A stretch of 55,823 nucleotides of DNA from Candidatus Borrarchaeum yapensis. Its GTDB lineage: Archaea; Asgardarchaeota; Sifarchaeia; Borrarchaeales; Borrarchaeaceae. The stretch lies in assembly GCA_016840515.1 (NCBI GenBank), contig JAEOSF010000021.1, forward strand, positions 1 to 55,823, given 5' to 3'. Every line of letters begins with the position of its first letter. Position 1 is the stretch's first letter. Made by a program: the position numbers and the translations under genes. The notes under the pieces were generated by a model. It worked only from the letters and a program-made list of their open reading frames with translations. It was not told where the DNA came from and did not search any database. Of this stretch, positions 36,760 to 45,063 are shown piece after piece.

Positions 36760-36841
36760 GAATTATCACATCTTCAAAGTGATATTTTTCACCTATTGCT
36801 AAATAAATTTCTTTAGCATTAGTTAACACCGAAAACTCCAT
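36752..36841 (-). CDS. Possible 29-residue leader peptide before the LeuC-type gene
   Basis: ATG at 36841 with GAGAAGAA directly upstream, 29 codons, stop overlapping the GTG start of the next gene by 8 nt; it begins 6 bp after the HD-gene stop. The peptide starts MEFSVLTNAKEIYLAIGEKY. Tight packing between two genes argues for translation, either as a coupling peptide or as a small protein. Alternatively it is just the spacer. Confidence 0.35.
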   Translation of the reverse strand: MEFSVLTNAKEIYLAIGEKYHFEDVIIRA

Positions 36842-36847
36842 TTCTTC

Positions 36848-37369
36848 TCATACTCTGTGTAATTTAGCTAATTCAAAGCAGATAAAATCGCAGTGATGTA
36901 CAATCCATGCTTCAGGAGTACGCTTCAACTTATCTCCTTCAGAGGAATGTGCTAAACAAATATGTGCAATCTCATATGGAAGTCCTTCAATGAGGCAAAG
37001 ATACATCCCAATTGCAGGATGTCGAAAGAGATCTCCTAATTGACTTTTAAGAAAATTCCCTTTATCCGAACGTGAATATTCAACCAATTTCCCAACGTCG
37101 TGCAGTAATGCGCCAGCAACAAGAAAATCTTTGTTTATTTTTGTGATCTGTTCTGCTAAATCTCCAATTTTTTGAGCCATTTGAGTGACTAAGCGTGTGT
37201 GTGTAATTAAGTTCATAGGACAGTTTTCAATTAACAGCGTAAAAGGAATTTCCACGATGTTATCCCAGTCTCCCAATTCCATTGCCCGAAGAAATACGTT
37301 TACTACCTTCTCTCTTAATGCTGAATCACTTATTTCGTTTAATTCTGGGAACAGACTTATGATATACAT
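36848..37369 (-). CDS. HD-domain phosphohydrolase
   Basis: A 173-residue protein with the HD metal-binding set: H57 in THTRLV, H90-D91 in LLHDVGK, a later RHPAIGMYL and AHSSEGD. It probably hydrolyses a nucleotide or another phosphate ester with divalent metal; the substrate is unknown. It is the first gene of the operon that continues with the aconitase-like subunits. Confidence 0.8.
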   Translation of the reverse strand: MYIISLFPELNEISDSALREKVVNVFLRAMELGDWDNIVEIPFTLLIENCPMNLITHTRLVTQMAQKIGDLAEQITKINKDFLVAGALLHDVGKLVEYSRSDKGNFLKSQLGDLFRHPAIGMYLCLIEGLPYEIAHICLAHSSEGDKLKRTPEAWIVHHCDFICFELAKLHRV

Positions 37370-37449
37370 TGTTTTGCCTCATTCTTCCCGTTAAATTCAT
37401 GCACACAAACGATATATTCTCATCTATTCTAATAATGCTTTGCCTTGTA

Positions 37450-37510
37450 ATTAATTTCCAAAAGTCTAAAGATCGAATTACGTCGTTTTCGGTGTGAATA
37501 ACTGATTGCA
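37450..37510 (-). promoter_or_regulatory. Upstream element of the HD/aconitase operon, shared with the aclA operon
   Basis: Partner of the element at 32124. About 25 of 36 bases from CGAAT onward are identical and the ATTTCC block is also present, at nearly the same distance from the first start codon of the operon (105 versus 109 nt). The following ~30 bases toward the gene also look similar (TTAGA, GA(G/A)TATA). Confidence 0.55.
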
Positions 37511-37655
37511 ATACACAAAAACGAACGTAAGATAAATAGTTGATTTTAAATATACCAATGGCATAACTCCATTCAGTGAGAATGATTAATAAAGCAATTC
37601 AATTAATGCACAGCAAAGCATAATTCATTCATTCAAGTTTGACTGAGGTAAGAAT

Positions 37656-39095
37656 ATGAGCGAAAAGCTTCCAAAAAAGTATGAGAATTTCAGCGAATGG
37701 TTTTCAACCGTATTAAGTGCTGCAGAAATCACCGATTTCCGATATCCTGTCAAAGGAATGGGTATATGGTTACCTCACGGATTTGCGATCCGGAGAAATG
37801 TTTTAAAGATTGCAAGAGAATTGCATGACGAAACAGGACACCAAGAGGTACTTTTTCCCCTGTTAATACCAGAATCCTTTTTCCAAAAAGAAGCGGAACA
37901 TATTGCAGGATTTGAAAGCCAGGTTTATTGGGTTACTCAAGGAGGTTTGTCACCTTTAGATGTTAAGCTTTTATTGAGACCCACTAGTGAAACAGCGATC
38001 TATCCGATGTTTAAGTTGTGGATCAGAAGCCATGCAGATTTGCCTGTAAAAGTTTACCAGATTGTTTCGATTTTTAGATACGAGACAAAGGCCACTAAAC
38101 CACTAATTCGTGTAAGAGAGATTACCACCTTTAAGGAAGCACACACAGCACATGCAACAATTGAGGATTTAATGCAAGAACTAGATACCGCTGTATGGAT
38201 TTACTCTTCAATTTTTGATAGACTTTTACTACCTTATCTCATTTCTAAGAGACCAGATTGGGATAAATTCGCAGGAGCAGAATATTCTATGGCTTTTGAC
38301 ACTCTTACTCCAGATGGAAGATCTCTTCAGATAGGTACTGTGCACAATTTAGGTCAAAATTTCGCTCACGCATTTGACATTCAATTTGAGAACGAGGCAG
38401 GTTCACATGAGTATGTATATCAGAGTTGTTTCGGGATTTCAGAACGAGTTATTGCTGCACTCATTAGCATACATGGTGATGATCGCGGATTAATCCTACC
38501 CCCTGAAGTTGCCCCCTTCCAAGCTGTAATTGTACCAATTTACTACAAGGAGAAAGAAAAAGAAGTGCGAGAAGCATCTGAACAAGTTCTCAACAAACTC
38601 CGTAAAGCAGGACTCCGAGTTCAATTCGATGATCGAGACGATTTAACTCCAGGCGCAAAATATTACTATCATGAATTACGAGGTGTTCCTGTAAGGATAG
38701 AACTCGGTCCTAGGGACGTTAAAGAGAATAAAGTCACCTTAGTAAGACGGGATACATTAAACAAAGAACAAGTCTCAATGGATTCAATGATTGAGCGAAT
38801 ACAGCAACTAATGGATGAGATTACTGAGAATATGAAGACTAAGGCAGAACGAAAATTCAAAGAAAGAATATTTACTGCAAACAATCTCGAAGAGGTAAAG
38901 GAGATATTGAGTTCTCGATCCGGAATAGTTGAAGTTTCATGGTGCGGTGAAGAGGGATGTGCCCAAGAAATAGAAGAGGAAATCTCAGGCAGTATATTAG
39001 GCACACCCGTTACAGAAAAAGAAATCGCTGTTAGTGAATGTATCGTTTGCCAAAATCCTGGAAAAGTAGTTGTCAGAATCGCCAGAGCGTATTGA
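37656..39095 (+). CDS. proS: Prolyl-tRNA synthetase, archaeal/eukaryotic type
   Basis: A 479-residue class II synthetase that charges tRNA-Pro. Motif 2 region [18 protein letters not shown] and the signature [14 protein letters not shown] are present, then the anticodon-binding domain (about 280-380) and the C-terminal zinc-binding domain with cysteines in [11 protein letters not shown] and CIVCQ. It ends ARAY, the C-terminal tyrosine typical of archaeal/eukaryotic ProRS. GAGGTAAG precedes the ATG. Full length. Confidence 0.96.
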   Translation: MSEKLPKKYENFSEWFSTVLSAAEITDFRYPVKGMGIWLPHGFAIRRNVLKIARELHDETGHQEVLFPLLIPESFFQKEAEHIAGFESQVYWVTQGGLSPLDVKLLLRPTSETAIYPMFKLWIRSHADLPVKVYQIVSIFRYETKATKPLIRVREITTFKEAHTAHATIEDLMQELDTAVWIYSSIFDRLLLPYLISKRPDWDKFAGAEYSMAFDTLTPDGRSLQIGTVHNLGQNFAHAFDIQFENEAGSHEYVYQSCFGISERVIAALISIHGDDRGLILPPEVAPFQAVIVPIYYKEKEKEVREASEQVLNKLRKAGLRVQFDDRDDLTPGAKYYYHELRGVPVRIELGPRDVKENKVTLVRRDTLNKEQVSMDSMIERIQQLMDEITENMKTKAERKFKERIFTANNLEEVKEILSSRSGIVEVSWCGEEGCAQEIEEEISGSILGTPVTEKEIAVSECIVCQNPGKVVVRIARAY

Positions 39096-39402
39096 AGGCT
39101 GCGACTTTTATCGTCCCCGTACCTGTCATCCATCCGCGTCTTAGAAGGCGTCAGACCTCTAGGGTTCAGTTTCATGCACAAGAACATATGTTCTTTATTT
39201 TTTAGGTATCAATTTTCTACTATAATCAAAGAGTATTGGAAATCAGTCTAAAGTTTACTGCAAAAATTCTGTAGTCTTTTAATAAAGAAATACAAAGGAT
39301 ATCTTTATATCGGCTAAGGTGTATTGTCACTGCCAGAGGTCATTGAAATTTAATAATGTTTCTTCTATAGATCATAAGACCTAAGCAGAATCGAAAAGTG
39401 TA
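39096..39402. other. 307-bp intergenic region with GC-rich block
   Basis: 39100-39180 is clearly richer in G and C than the surroundings and has short repeats such as GCGTC twice. It does not carry the TAGTTCAC or CAGGAAGC marks of the IS605-like elements and no tRNA fold is found, so its origin is open. A terminator hairpin follows, then the promoter of the membrane protein gene. Confidence 0.4.
39181..39205 (+). terminator. Palindrome plus T-rich tail after proS
   Basis: AGAACATATGTTCT is a perfect 14-bp palindrome (39181-39194), followed by TTATTTTTTAG. It sits ~85 nt beyond the proS stop codon and looks like a transcription terminator. Confidence 0.5.
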
Positions 39403-39429
39403 TTGGAGGGGTTCAAGATAACACAGGTT

Positions 39430-40254
39430 ATGAGCAAGTTTAATATTGGAAGATTTTTGGTACTTTTGGTTCTTCTTACACTTACAGAGATTTTGGATCA
39501 AGTGTTAGTTGGGGGAGCATTGAATCTTGTTTCATGCACTGTGCGTCTTGCAACAGGGATCCTACTAAGTCTTTTCTTTACATGGTTGATCGACAAGATG
39601 ATGCTTCAAAAACTATATATTTTTGCGTTGGTTTGGCTGAACCTCTTTGTGATTCGATTTCTCAGCAACTATATTGAAGGATATTTCTTCACCAGTATTT
39701 TCACGTCTTTCACCGATTTTATCATCGGGATGTCCATTGCGTTGGGAATTTCCTTAATCGAAGGAGCATTCATAGCATTTCTCATAACGAATGAAGCTGA
39801 AGAGAGTCTGAGTGTATCGCTTAAGGGATATCTGTCTTCGAGAAGTCATGGTTCATGGATCATGCGCATAGCTGCTGGATCTGTTGTGTATTTTCCTATC
39901 TACTTCTTCTTTGGGATGCTGATCTTTCCTTTTGTAGCTGTGTATTATAGTGATCCCTCATTGGGTCTTAAGGTGCCGGGTTTTGAAGTAATCATCCCAT
40001 TGGAGTTCTTTAGGGGTTTTCTATATGTGATTGTCCTACTTCCGATAATAGTATCGCTGAAAGAGAATAGAAGAACACGGTTCATTGCACTGTCTTTAAT
40101 GCTATTCATACCAGGAGCCTTCATTCCTCTAATCCAACAGTCAACTCTACCTCCAGAAATAGTTCCGTTTCACCTGTTAGAAATTCTAGCAGACTCGTTA
40201 GTTTATGGCTTTGCTTTATCTAGAATTCTAAATAAATCCGAGGCGCTAAATTGA
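39430..40254 (+). CDS. Polytopic membrane protein, unknown function
   Basis: About 274 residues with seven or eight hydrophobic spans and few charged loops; no family is recognised. Start choice is odd: the frame opens with a TTG at 39403 that is part of the strong GGAGGGG site, the codon at the ideal 6-nt distance is ATA (39418), and the first ATG is at 39430, 18 nt away. I take the ATG, but initiation at the ATA or another near-cognate codon is possible. Confidence 0.65.
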   Translation: MSKFNIGRFLVLLVLLTLTEILDQVLVGGALNLVSCTVRLATGILLSLFFTWLIDKMMLQKLYIFALVWLNLFVIRFLSNYIEGYFFTSIFTSFTDFIIGMSIALGISLIEGAFIAFLITNEAEESLSVSLKGYLSSRSHGSWIMRIAAGSVVYFPIYFFFGMLIFPFVAVYYSDPSLGLKVPGFEVIIPLEFFRGFLYVIVLLPIIVSLKENRRTRFIALSLMLFIPGAFIPLIQQSTLPPEIVPFHLLEILADSLVYGFALSRILNKSEALN

Positions 40255-40443
40255 CATTTAATTTAATCGAGCGGAAGTTGTGAAATACTGTCGTGAAACG
40301 ACAAAACAGGGCTAATAAAAAAGTATGAATGCGAAGATGCAATTTCCAAACCTTTCATATTTACCGACAAAGTTTGTTTATTCAAAAGCTTTTTTTGCAA
40401 GTTCCAACTATATCATATTATACTCAAGGGTCGAGCGGTTGAA

Positions 40444-40935
40444 ATGGTAGTTAAAAAAGCAGTTTCATTTATATGTAGGCTGGGTGAAACTACACTCTCC
40501 TGTGGAATGAATACCTGCAAAAGCGCAATTAGTAGAGTAAACAAACTTATATTATCCGTATCTAGCGAAGGAAGTTTAGAAGGTCTTCTAAAAAGTACAC
40601 TTAAATCTCACGATGTTTTGAAAAAAGAAAGTATCAAGAAACTTAAAGAGAAATTTCTTTTAAAAAATAGACATGAGGATTCCAGTAGTATTTATTGCCC
40701 TAAATGTGGATTATCACTTCCCTCTTTTTACACATTTTGCGCTTGCTGTGGAACACAATTATTTGATGATATACTAGATCCAGAATCTAGCAAGTCAATT
40801 AAATTCTTCCCAAAATCAATTAATCATCTTTTGGATATTTCTATTCTCCTGAATAATCTTAAATTGCCACTTTTTTTATACAAAAGATTTGATAGATGCC
40901 TATTATCGCTCACTGGATTGGATAACCGAGTCTAA
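40444..40935 (+). CDS. Zinc-ribbon protein
   Basis: A 163-residue basic protein. The central ribbon has CPKCG and CACCG knuckles (about 81-99). N-terminal cysteines (C11, C20, C25) may form a second site. Flanks are helical and Lys-rich. No family is recognised; nucleic-acid or protein binding is possible. Its 3' end overlaps the convergent Rab-fusion gene by 33 bp. Confidence 0.6.
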   Translation: MVVKKAVSFICRLGETTLSCGMNTCKSAISRVNKLILSVSSEGSLEGLLKSTLKSHDVLKKESIKKLKEKFLLKNRHEDSSSIYCPKCGLSLPSFYTFCACCGTQLFDDILDPESSKSIKFFPKSINHLLDISILLNNLKLPLFLYKRFDRCLLSLTGLDNRV

Positions 40936-42957
40936 TTGAGTTTTCAGCCATTGCCATGTTTGCGGATCGATAATTTCCCCATTAAAAAGTTCCTCAAGCC
41001 CATCTTGAATTCTCTCCTTCACATCTTTCTTAGCTAATAGATTATTCTCCTTACAAACGACTTCAACGCTATTACGAAATTGATCACTTCTTGTAATTTT
41101 ACCTTCAACTTTTGTTTTGAATAGAAATTCTAACGAAGTTGGTGTGAAAATCGATAAGTTCGTCACAATTTTTTCGCCGTTATATTCCCCTGATGGGCTA
41201 AGGATAAGTGGAGGTATTACCGCATATCTGGGTTTAAATCCTTTAACATATTTTACAAAATAAAATGGTAGACCAATTTGCATAGTTCCCTGAGTTGGAA
41301 AATCTTTTACAACAAATTTTTCGGGCTGTTTTTCTTCACTTGTTGTTTTATTCGAATATTCTGCTATGATATTGGATAATTCTTTTTGTTTATCTTCAAT
41401 TGTACGTATGAAAGTATTAAGTTGGACAAATTTCTCTTTATTTGATTCTAAAAGACTGATTGTCTGCGATTTTCCGTGTTGTACTATTCCGAAAAGCTCT
41501 TCTTGCTCTTTTATCCGTAAATCGCACTCCTTTTTATAAATGTCAATTTGTGTTTGTAGATCTTCAACTGCTGTCAATCCTTCATCTCTTAATGATTTTT
41601 CAAGTGTTTCTGACTGTTCATCATAATTAACTTGAAGACTGATGATTTTTTGATCCATTTCTTTTTTTAATTTGGTTAATTGATCTTGATACGCTTTTCT
41701 AATCTGTAGACCGAGTGAAATTGTTTTTTGTTGGAATTCAAGAATTTTTTCTTCAATTGACTCAGAAATGTTACTCCATGCCTTCCTAAAGTCAATAATG
41801 TTTTCACTAAATGCATCAAATTCTTTAGGGAACATTGATGCTACTTGAAAGATTATATCTGGCTGTAATTTGTGGCTTTTAACTGTTTTATATGAAGCTG
41901 TACGTTCTATAAATGGAATAGCATCTTTTAGAAGTGATGGTTGATGGAGCGCGTGTACTGTAAACTTTCGAACCGAAAGATTTGCGAGAAGGTTTTTAAT
42001 TCTGTCAAGACTTATAGTAGCATTCTTTAACTCAGTAACATTCAATATACTCTTGATTTCATCTGACGCTGGAATTTGTGTTATTAAGAACTCATTGGAA
42101 ACAATTTTGAATCCATCAAGAAGGAATGAGCCACCTTTGTAAGGTATTATATACATAGGCCAATTTACTTTGGAAATCGATTCAAGTGATTCATCAGACG
42201 ATCGCAGCTGTTCAGATAATGTAAAAACAGTTGCCAATTCAATATCTTGAGTAAGAACTTCATTTGTATCTGTATTAAGCATATATGGAATGGTATTCTC
42301 TTCAATGTATGAAAAAGGTTCAGCCGAAACTATTGGAAGCGGTCTAGACACCGTAGGAGAAATAGTTGGAGAAACGGCTTCTGTAACACTTGTTTCGACT
42401 TCAGCGGGAGTAGGTGCCGTCACTACCGGTTTTTTCTTTGCCTCCGCTATTCCAATCATTTTGAGTGCAATATTTCTGAAAATGGTCTCGATATTTCGCC
42501 CATCTTTTGCAGAACACTCAAAATATTCTGCATTCATTTGCTGAGCGTATGATTCACCTTCGTCTGAATAAACGCGTCTAAATTGACCTGAAAGATCTAA
42601 TTTATTACCAACTATAATCCATGGCACTTTTCCACAATATTTCAAAACTTCATCAAACCATTTTGGAAGACCAAGGAAACTGTCTCGGCTAGTTATATCA
42701 TACATAATGATCGCGCCGCTGGCTCCACGATAATATAAAGGTCGGACATTTGCGAATCGTTCCTGGCCTCCTGTATCCCATATCTGAAGTTTGATTTTAC
42801 TTCCATCAAGAGTGATAATTTTTACTCTGAAATCAACGCCTATAGTCATTTTATACGAGTCAGCGAAGGTTCCTGTCGCATAACGGATGGTAGCTGCAGT
42901 TTTTCCTACAGCGCCATCGCCGACTACGATTACTTTGAATAGAAAATCAAAAGACAT
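40903..42957 (-). CDS. Rab/Ras-like GTPase fused to a long coiled-coil protein
   Basis: A 684-residue protein. Residues 5-170 form a full small GTPase: GDGAVGKT (13-20), T38 in MTIGVDF, DTGGQE (61-66), GNKLDL (117-122) and SAK (149-151). Switch II reads WDTGGQE, where eukaryotic Rabs have WDTAGQE. A Thr/Pro-rich linker (about 175-225) leads to an alpha/beta region (225-390), a long coiled coil (about 395-545) and a C-terminal domain (550-684). There is no C-terminal prenylation cysteine. The overall plan, GTPase head plus coiled coil, suggests a tether or scaffold; no such fusion is known to me in eukaryotic Rabs with this tail. Confidence 0.85.
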   Translation of the reverse strand: MSFDFLFKVIVVGDGAVGKTAATIRYATGTFADSYKMTIGVDFRVKIITLDGSKIKLQIWDTGGQERFANVRPLYYRGASGAIIMYDITSRDSFLGLPKWFDEVLKYCGKVPWIIVGNKLDLSGQFRRVYSDEGESYAQQMNAEYFECSAKDGRNIETIFRNIALKMIGIAEAKKKPVVTAPTPAEVETSVTEAVSPTISPTVSRPLPIVSAEPFSYIEENTIPYMLNTDTNEVLTQDIELATVFTLSEQLRSSDESLESISKVNWPMYIIPYKGGSFLLDGFKIVSNEFLITQIPASDEIKSILNVTELKNATISLDRIKNLLANLSVRKFTVHALHQPSLLKDAIPFIERTASYKTVKSHKLQPDIIFQVASMFPKEFDAFSENIIDFRKAWSNISESIEEKILEFQQKTISLGLQIRKAYQDQLTKLKKEMDQKIISLQVNYDEQSETLEKSLRDEGLTAVEDLQTQIDIYKKECDLRIKEQEELFGIVQHGKSQTISLLESNKEKFVQLNTFIRTIEDKQKELSNIIAEYSNKTTSEEKQPEKFVVKDFPTQGTMQIGLPFYFVKYVKGFKPRYAVIPPLILSPSGEYNGEKIVTNLSIFTPTSLEFLFKTKVEGKITRSDQFRNSVEVVCKENNLLAKKDVKERIQDGLEELFNGEIIDPQTWQWLKTQLDSVIQSSER

Positions 42958-43072
42958 TCAATTACACAACTTTTCAAATCAATTTTTTTAATAGTATCAA
43001 GCTTGTTCTTTAAAAATTTTTTAAATCTATGGAAAAGATGGTAACACCTAATACAAAGTAAAGCATATTCAT

Positions 43073-43990
43073 TCAGAGTGTGGAAATTTGAGTTTCAAGT
43101 TGAGATGCCAGTTCTTCAATTTCATTTCTTGTTTTTAATGCACTTACCCCAGGACCCTGTATTTTTGAAGAGACTGCAGCTGTTGCAAACGCCCCACTTC
43201 CAATTGCATCTTTAGTTTTTGAGAATTCAAGAGCAAAAGCAGAAATATATACATCTCCTGCGCCTGTAACATCCACTACATTACTACTTTTAATTGAGGG
43301 GATGTGGAAAAAATCTCCTTTGTATTGGATATATGAGCCTTTACTTCCTTCAGTTATTACAACAATTTTGACTCCTAAATCTTCTATTTCTTTAGCTGCT
43401 AGTTTTAGATCATTACAATTTGTTAAAACTTCAATCTCTGAAACAGAGGCTTTTAAAACATCAATATATTGAAGATAATCCGCCATGTCTTTCCATTTTG
43501 TTAAAAATATTCTGCCGCTGCCGTTCGAAGCAATGGAGCGAATGTATCCGCTTGGATCTAAGTATATGGAACCCTTTCCTTTCTTGGCCACATATTTTAA
43601 GGTTTCTAATGGTACTTCATCAACTATTGGAGATATAATAAATGCTTGAGAGTCAAGAAACTGTTCAGAAATGTCTTGAATCTCAATACGTTCCGATTTA
43701 GCCATAAGAAATTCAGTTCGTTCCTCTCCTTTATATTCAAGCCTAAATCGTGTAGTAAGACCTTTACAACGTTTTATACCCGAGATATCAATGTTATTTC
43801 TTGATAAAAAAAGAAAATGTTCATCTCTAAAATCCTCACCTACTTTTGAAACTATACCTGATCTTCCTCCAAGTCGTTTAGCAGCAATGCTACCGTAAAG
43901 TGGTGGTCCCCCAAGCCTAAGAGTTTTATTTTCGCCATTTTTTATAATAATATCTAACGAAAAATGAGCAATCACAACCACGTCATACAT
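43073..43990 (-). CDS. PfkB-family sugar/nucleoside kinase
   Basis: A 305-residue ribokinase-fold enzyme. An N-terminal GGPPLYGSIAAKRLGG substrate region and the C-terminal DVTGAGDVYISAF signature with the catalytic Asp are present. It phosphorylates a sugar or nucleoside with ATP; the substrate is not predictable. GGAGAT lies ahead of the ATG. Single gene, 115 bp from the Rab-fusion start. Confidence 0.85.
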   Translation of the reverse strand: MYDVVVIAHFSLDIIIKNGENKTLRLGGPPLYGSIAAKRLGGRSGIVSKVGEDFRDEHFLFLSRNNIDISGIKRCKGLTTRFRLEYKGEERTEFLMAKSERIEIQDISEQFLDSQAFIISPIVDEVPLETLKYVAKKGKGSIYLDPSGYIRSIASNGSGRIFLTKWKDMADYLQYIDVLKASVSEIEVLTNCNDLKLAAKEIEDLGVKIVVITEGSKGSYIQYKGDFFHIPSIKSSNVVDVTGAGDVYISAFALEFSKTKDAIGSGAFATAAVSSKIQGPGVSALKTRNEIEELASQLETQISTL

Positions 43991-44084
43991 TTACAGATCT
44001 CCAATTGTATTTTAGTTTATTATTTCTGAGATTTATCTTGAAATGAATCGAATGCCCCAGTGGTCAGAATTTTATAGCTTAGAA

Positions 44085-44102
44085 ATTAGTATTTGTACTA
44101 AT
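44085..44102. repeat. Operator-like inverted repeat ATTAGTA/TACTAAT
   Basis: Perfect 7-bp arms around TTTG, 35 bp before the ATG at 44137. The arms match the palindrome ATTAGTACTAAT found ahead of the gene at 24807. Possible shared regulator site. Confidence 0.4.
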
Positions 44103-44136
44103 CATTTTCTCGACTAGTTATTGATAGGTGTTAAAT

Positions 44137-44475
44137 ATGGAACTCAAAAATTGGAATTATAAAGTTTTTGAGATAGAGGAAAGTCTAAAGCCAGATGCAG
44201 AAAAGTTTCAATATTTCTTTAGAGTTGAGGAAGAAGGTACAAAGAAATGCACGTTCTGTGTATGGATGACTGATGATATCATTAAAGCTAAATCCAGCAA
44301 AGAATCAACAATTGAGAGATTTAAAGATATTATTAAGTCAGATAGAGAAACATGGATTAAATGGGTTAAAGAAAAAATTGATCAGGGCATTTTCAATGAT
44401 CTTGCATTTAAAATCAGTGCTTCTGGTTTAGAAGAAATTAGACTTTCAGAAATCAGTGAAAAAGTCGACTTTTAG
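44137..44475 (+). CDS. Small charged protein, unknown function
   Basis: A 112-residue protein with a beta-rich first half (NWNYKVFEIEESL; YFFRVEEEGTKKCTFCVWM) and a helical second half (SKESTIERFKDIIKSDRETW). No family is recognised. AGGTG 6 nt upstream favours the ATG at 44137 over the GTG at 44128, which is part of that site. A 44-bp gap leads to the nitroreductase gene on the same strand. Confidence 0.6.
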   Translation: MELKNWNYKVFEIEESLKPDAEKFQYFFRVEEEGTKKCTFCVWMTDDIIKAKSSKESTIERFKDIIKSDRETWIKWVKEKIDQGIFNDLAFKISASGLEEIRLSEISEKVDF

Positions 44476-44519
44476 TATTTTTTTGCGTACAAACCTTGTT
44501 TGATAAAGGTGGGATTTAA

Positions 44520-45035
44520 TTGAATGTATTTGAAGCAATAAAAAAAAGAAAGAGTGTTAGAAGATACAAGGATAAAGAGGTAGAACAAGAAAAACTGATG
44601 AAGATTCTAGAGGCAGCAAGATTAGCACCCTCAGCTGCTAATAAGCAAGAATGGCGATTTGTGGTTGTACAAGATAAAGAAAAGCGGCAAAAGCTTTCAG
44701 AAGCTGCTAGAGGTCAAAAATTTGTAGCAGAGGCACCGGTAGTTATCGCTTGCTGTGCAGAGACGGATTATCACGAGATGACATGTGGACAATTGTGCTA
44801 TCCAATCGATGTGTCTATTGCTATTGATCATATGACACTTGTCGCAGTCGAAGAGGAGTTGGGAACTTGCTGGATAGGAGCTTTCTATGAAGATAAAGTA
44901 AAAAGCATTCTGAATATACCTGCTAATATTCGTATCGTAGAACTGTTAACCTTGGGTTATCCGATGGATGATAGCGTAAAAGAAAAATCGCGATTATCTC
45001 TAGAAAAAATCGTTAAATGGGATAGTTGGCAATAA
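44520..45035 (+). CDS. Nitroreductase-family flavoprotein
   Basis: A 171-residue FMN-dependent oxidoreductase. It has the RKSVRRYKDKEVE start, RLAPSAANKQEWRFVVV (FMN-binding) and ELGTCWIGAF motifs. A second member is at 53454; the two share the overall pattern but are not close copies. The substrate is unknown; flavin is expected. Start is TTG with GGTGGGAT 5 nt upstream. Confidence 0.87.
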   Translation: MNVFEAIKKRKSVRRYKDKEVEQEKLMKILEAARLAPSAANKQEWRFVVVQDKEKRQKLSEAARGQKFVAEAPVVIACCAETDYHEMTCGQLCYPIDVSIAIDHMTLVAVEEELGTCWIGAFYEDKVKSILNIPANIRIVELLTLGYPMDDSVKEKSRLSLEKIVKWDSWQ

Positions 45036-45063
45036 GCTTATTAATAAGCTTTAACGAATATTG

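Noticed and set aside
39100..39180. GC-rich block after proS as another IS605-type end or RNA gene
   Set aside because: It lacks CAGGAAGC, TAGTTCAC and GATGAA marks, and no stable cloverleaf or long stem is visible; left unassigned.
38669..39187. 172-codon minus-strand frame over the 3' end of proS
   Set aside because: It is antisense to the conserved ProRS C-terminal domain and has a composition expected of a shadow frame.
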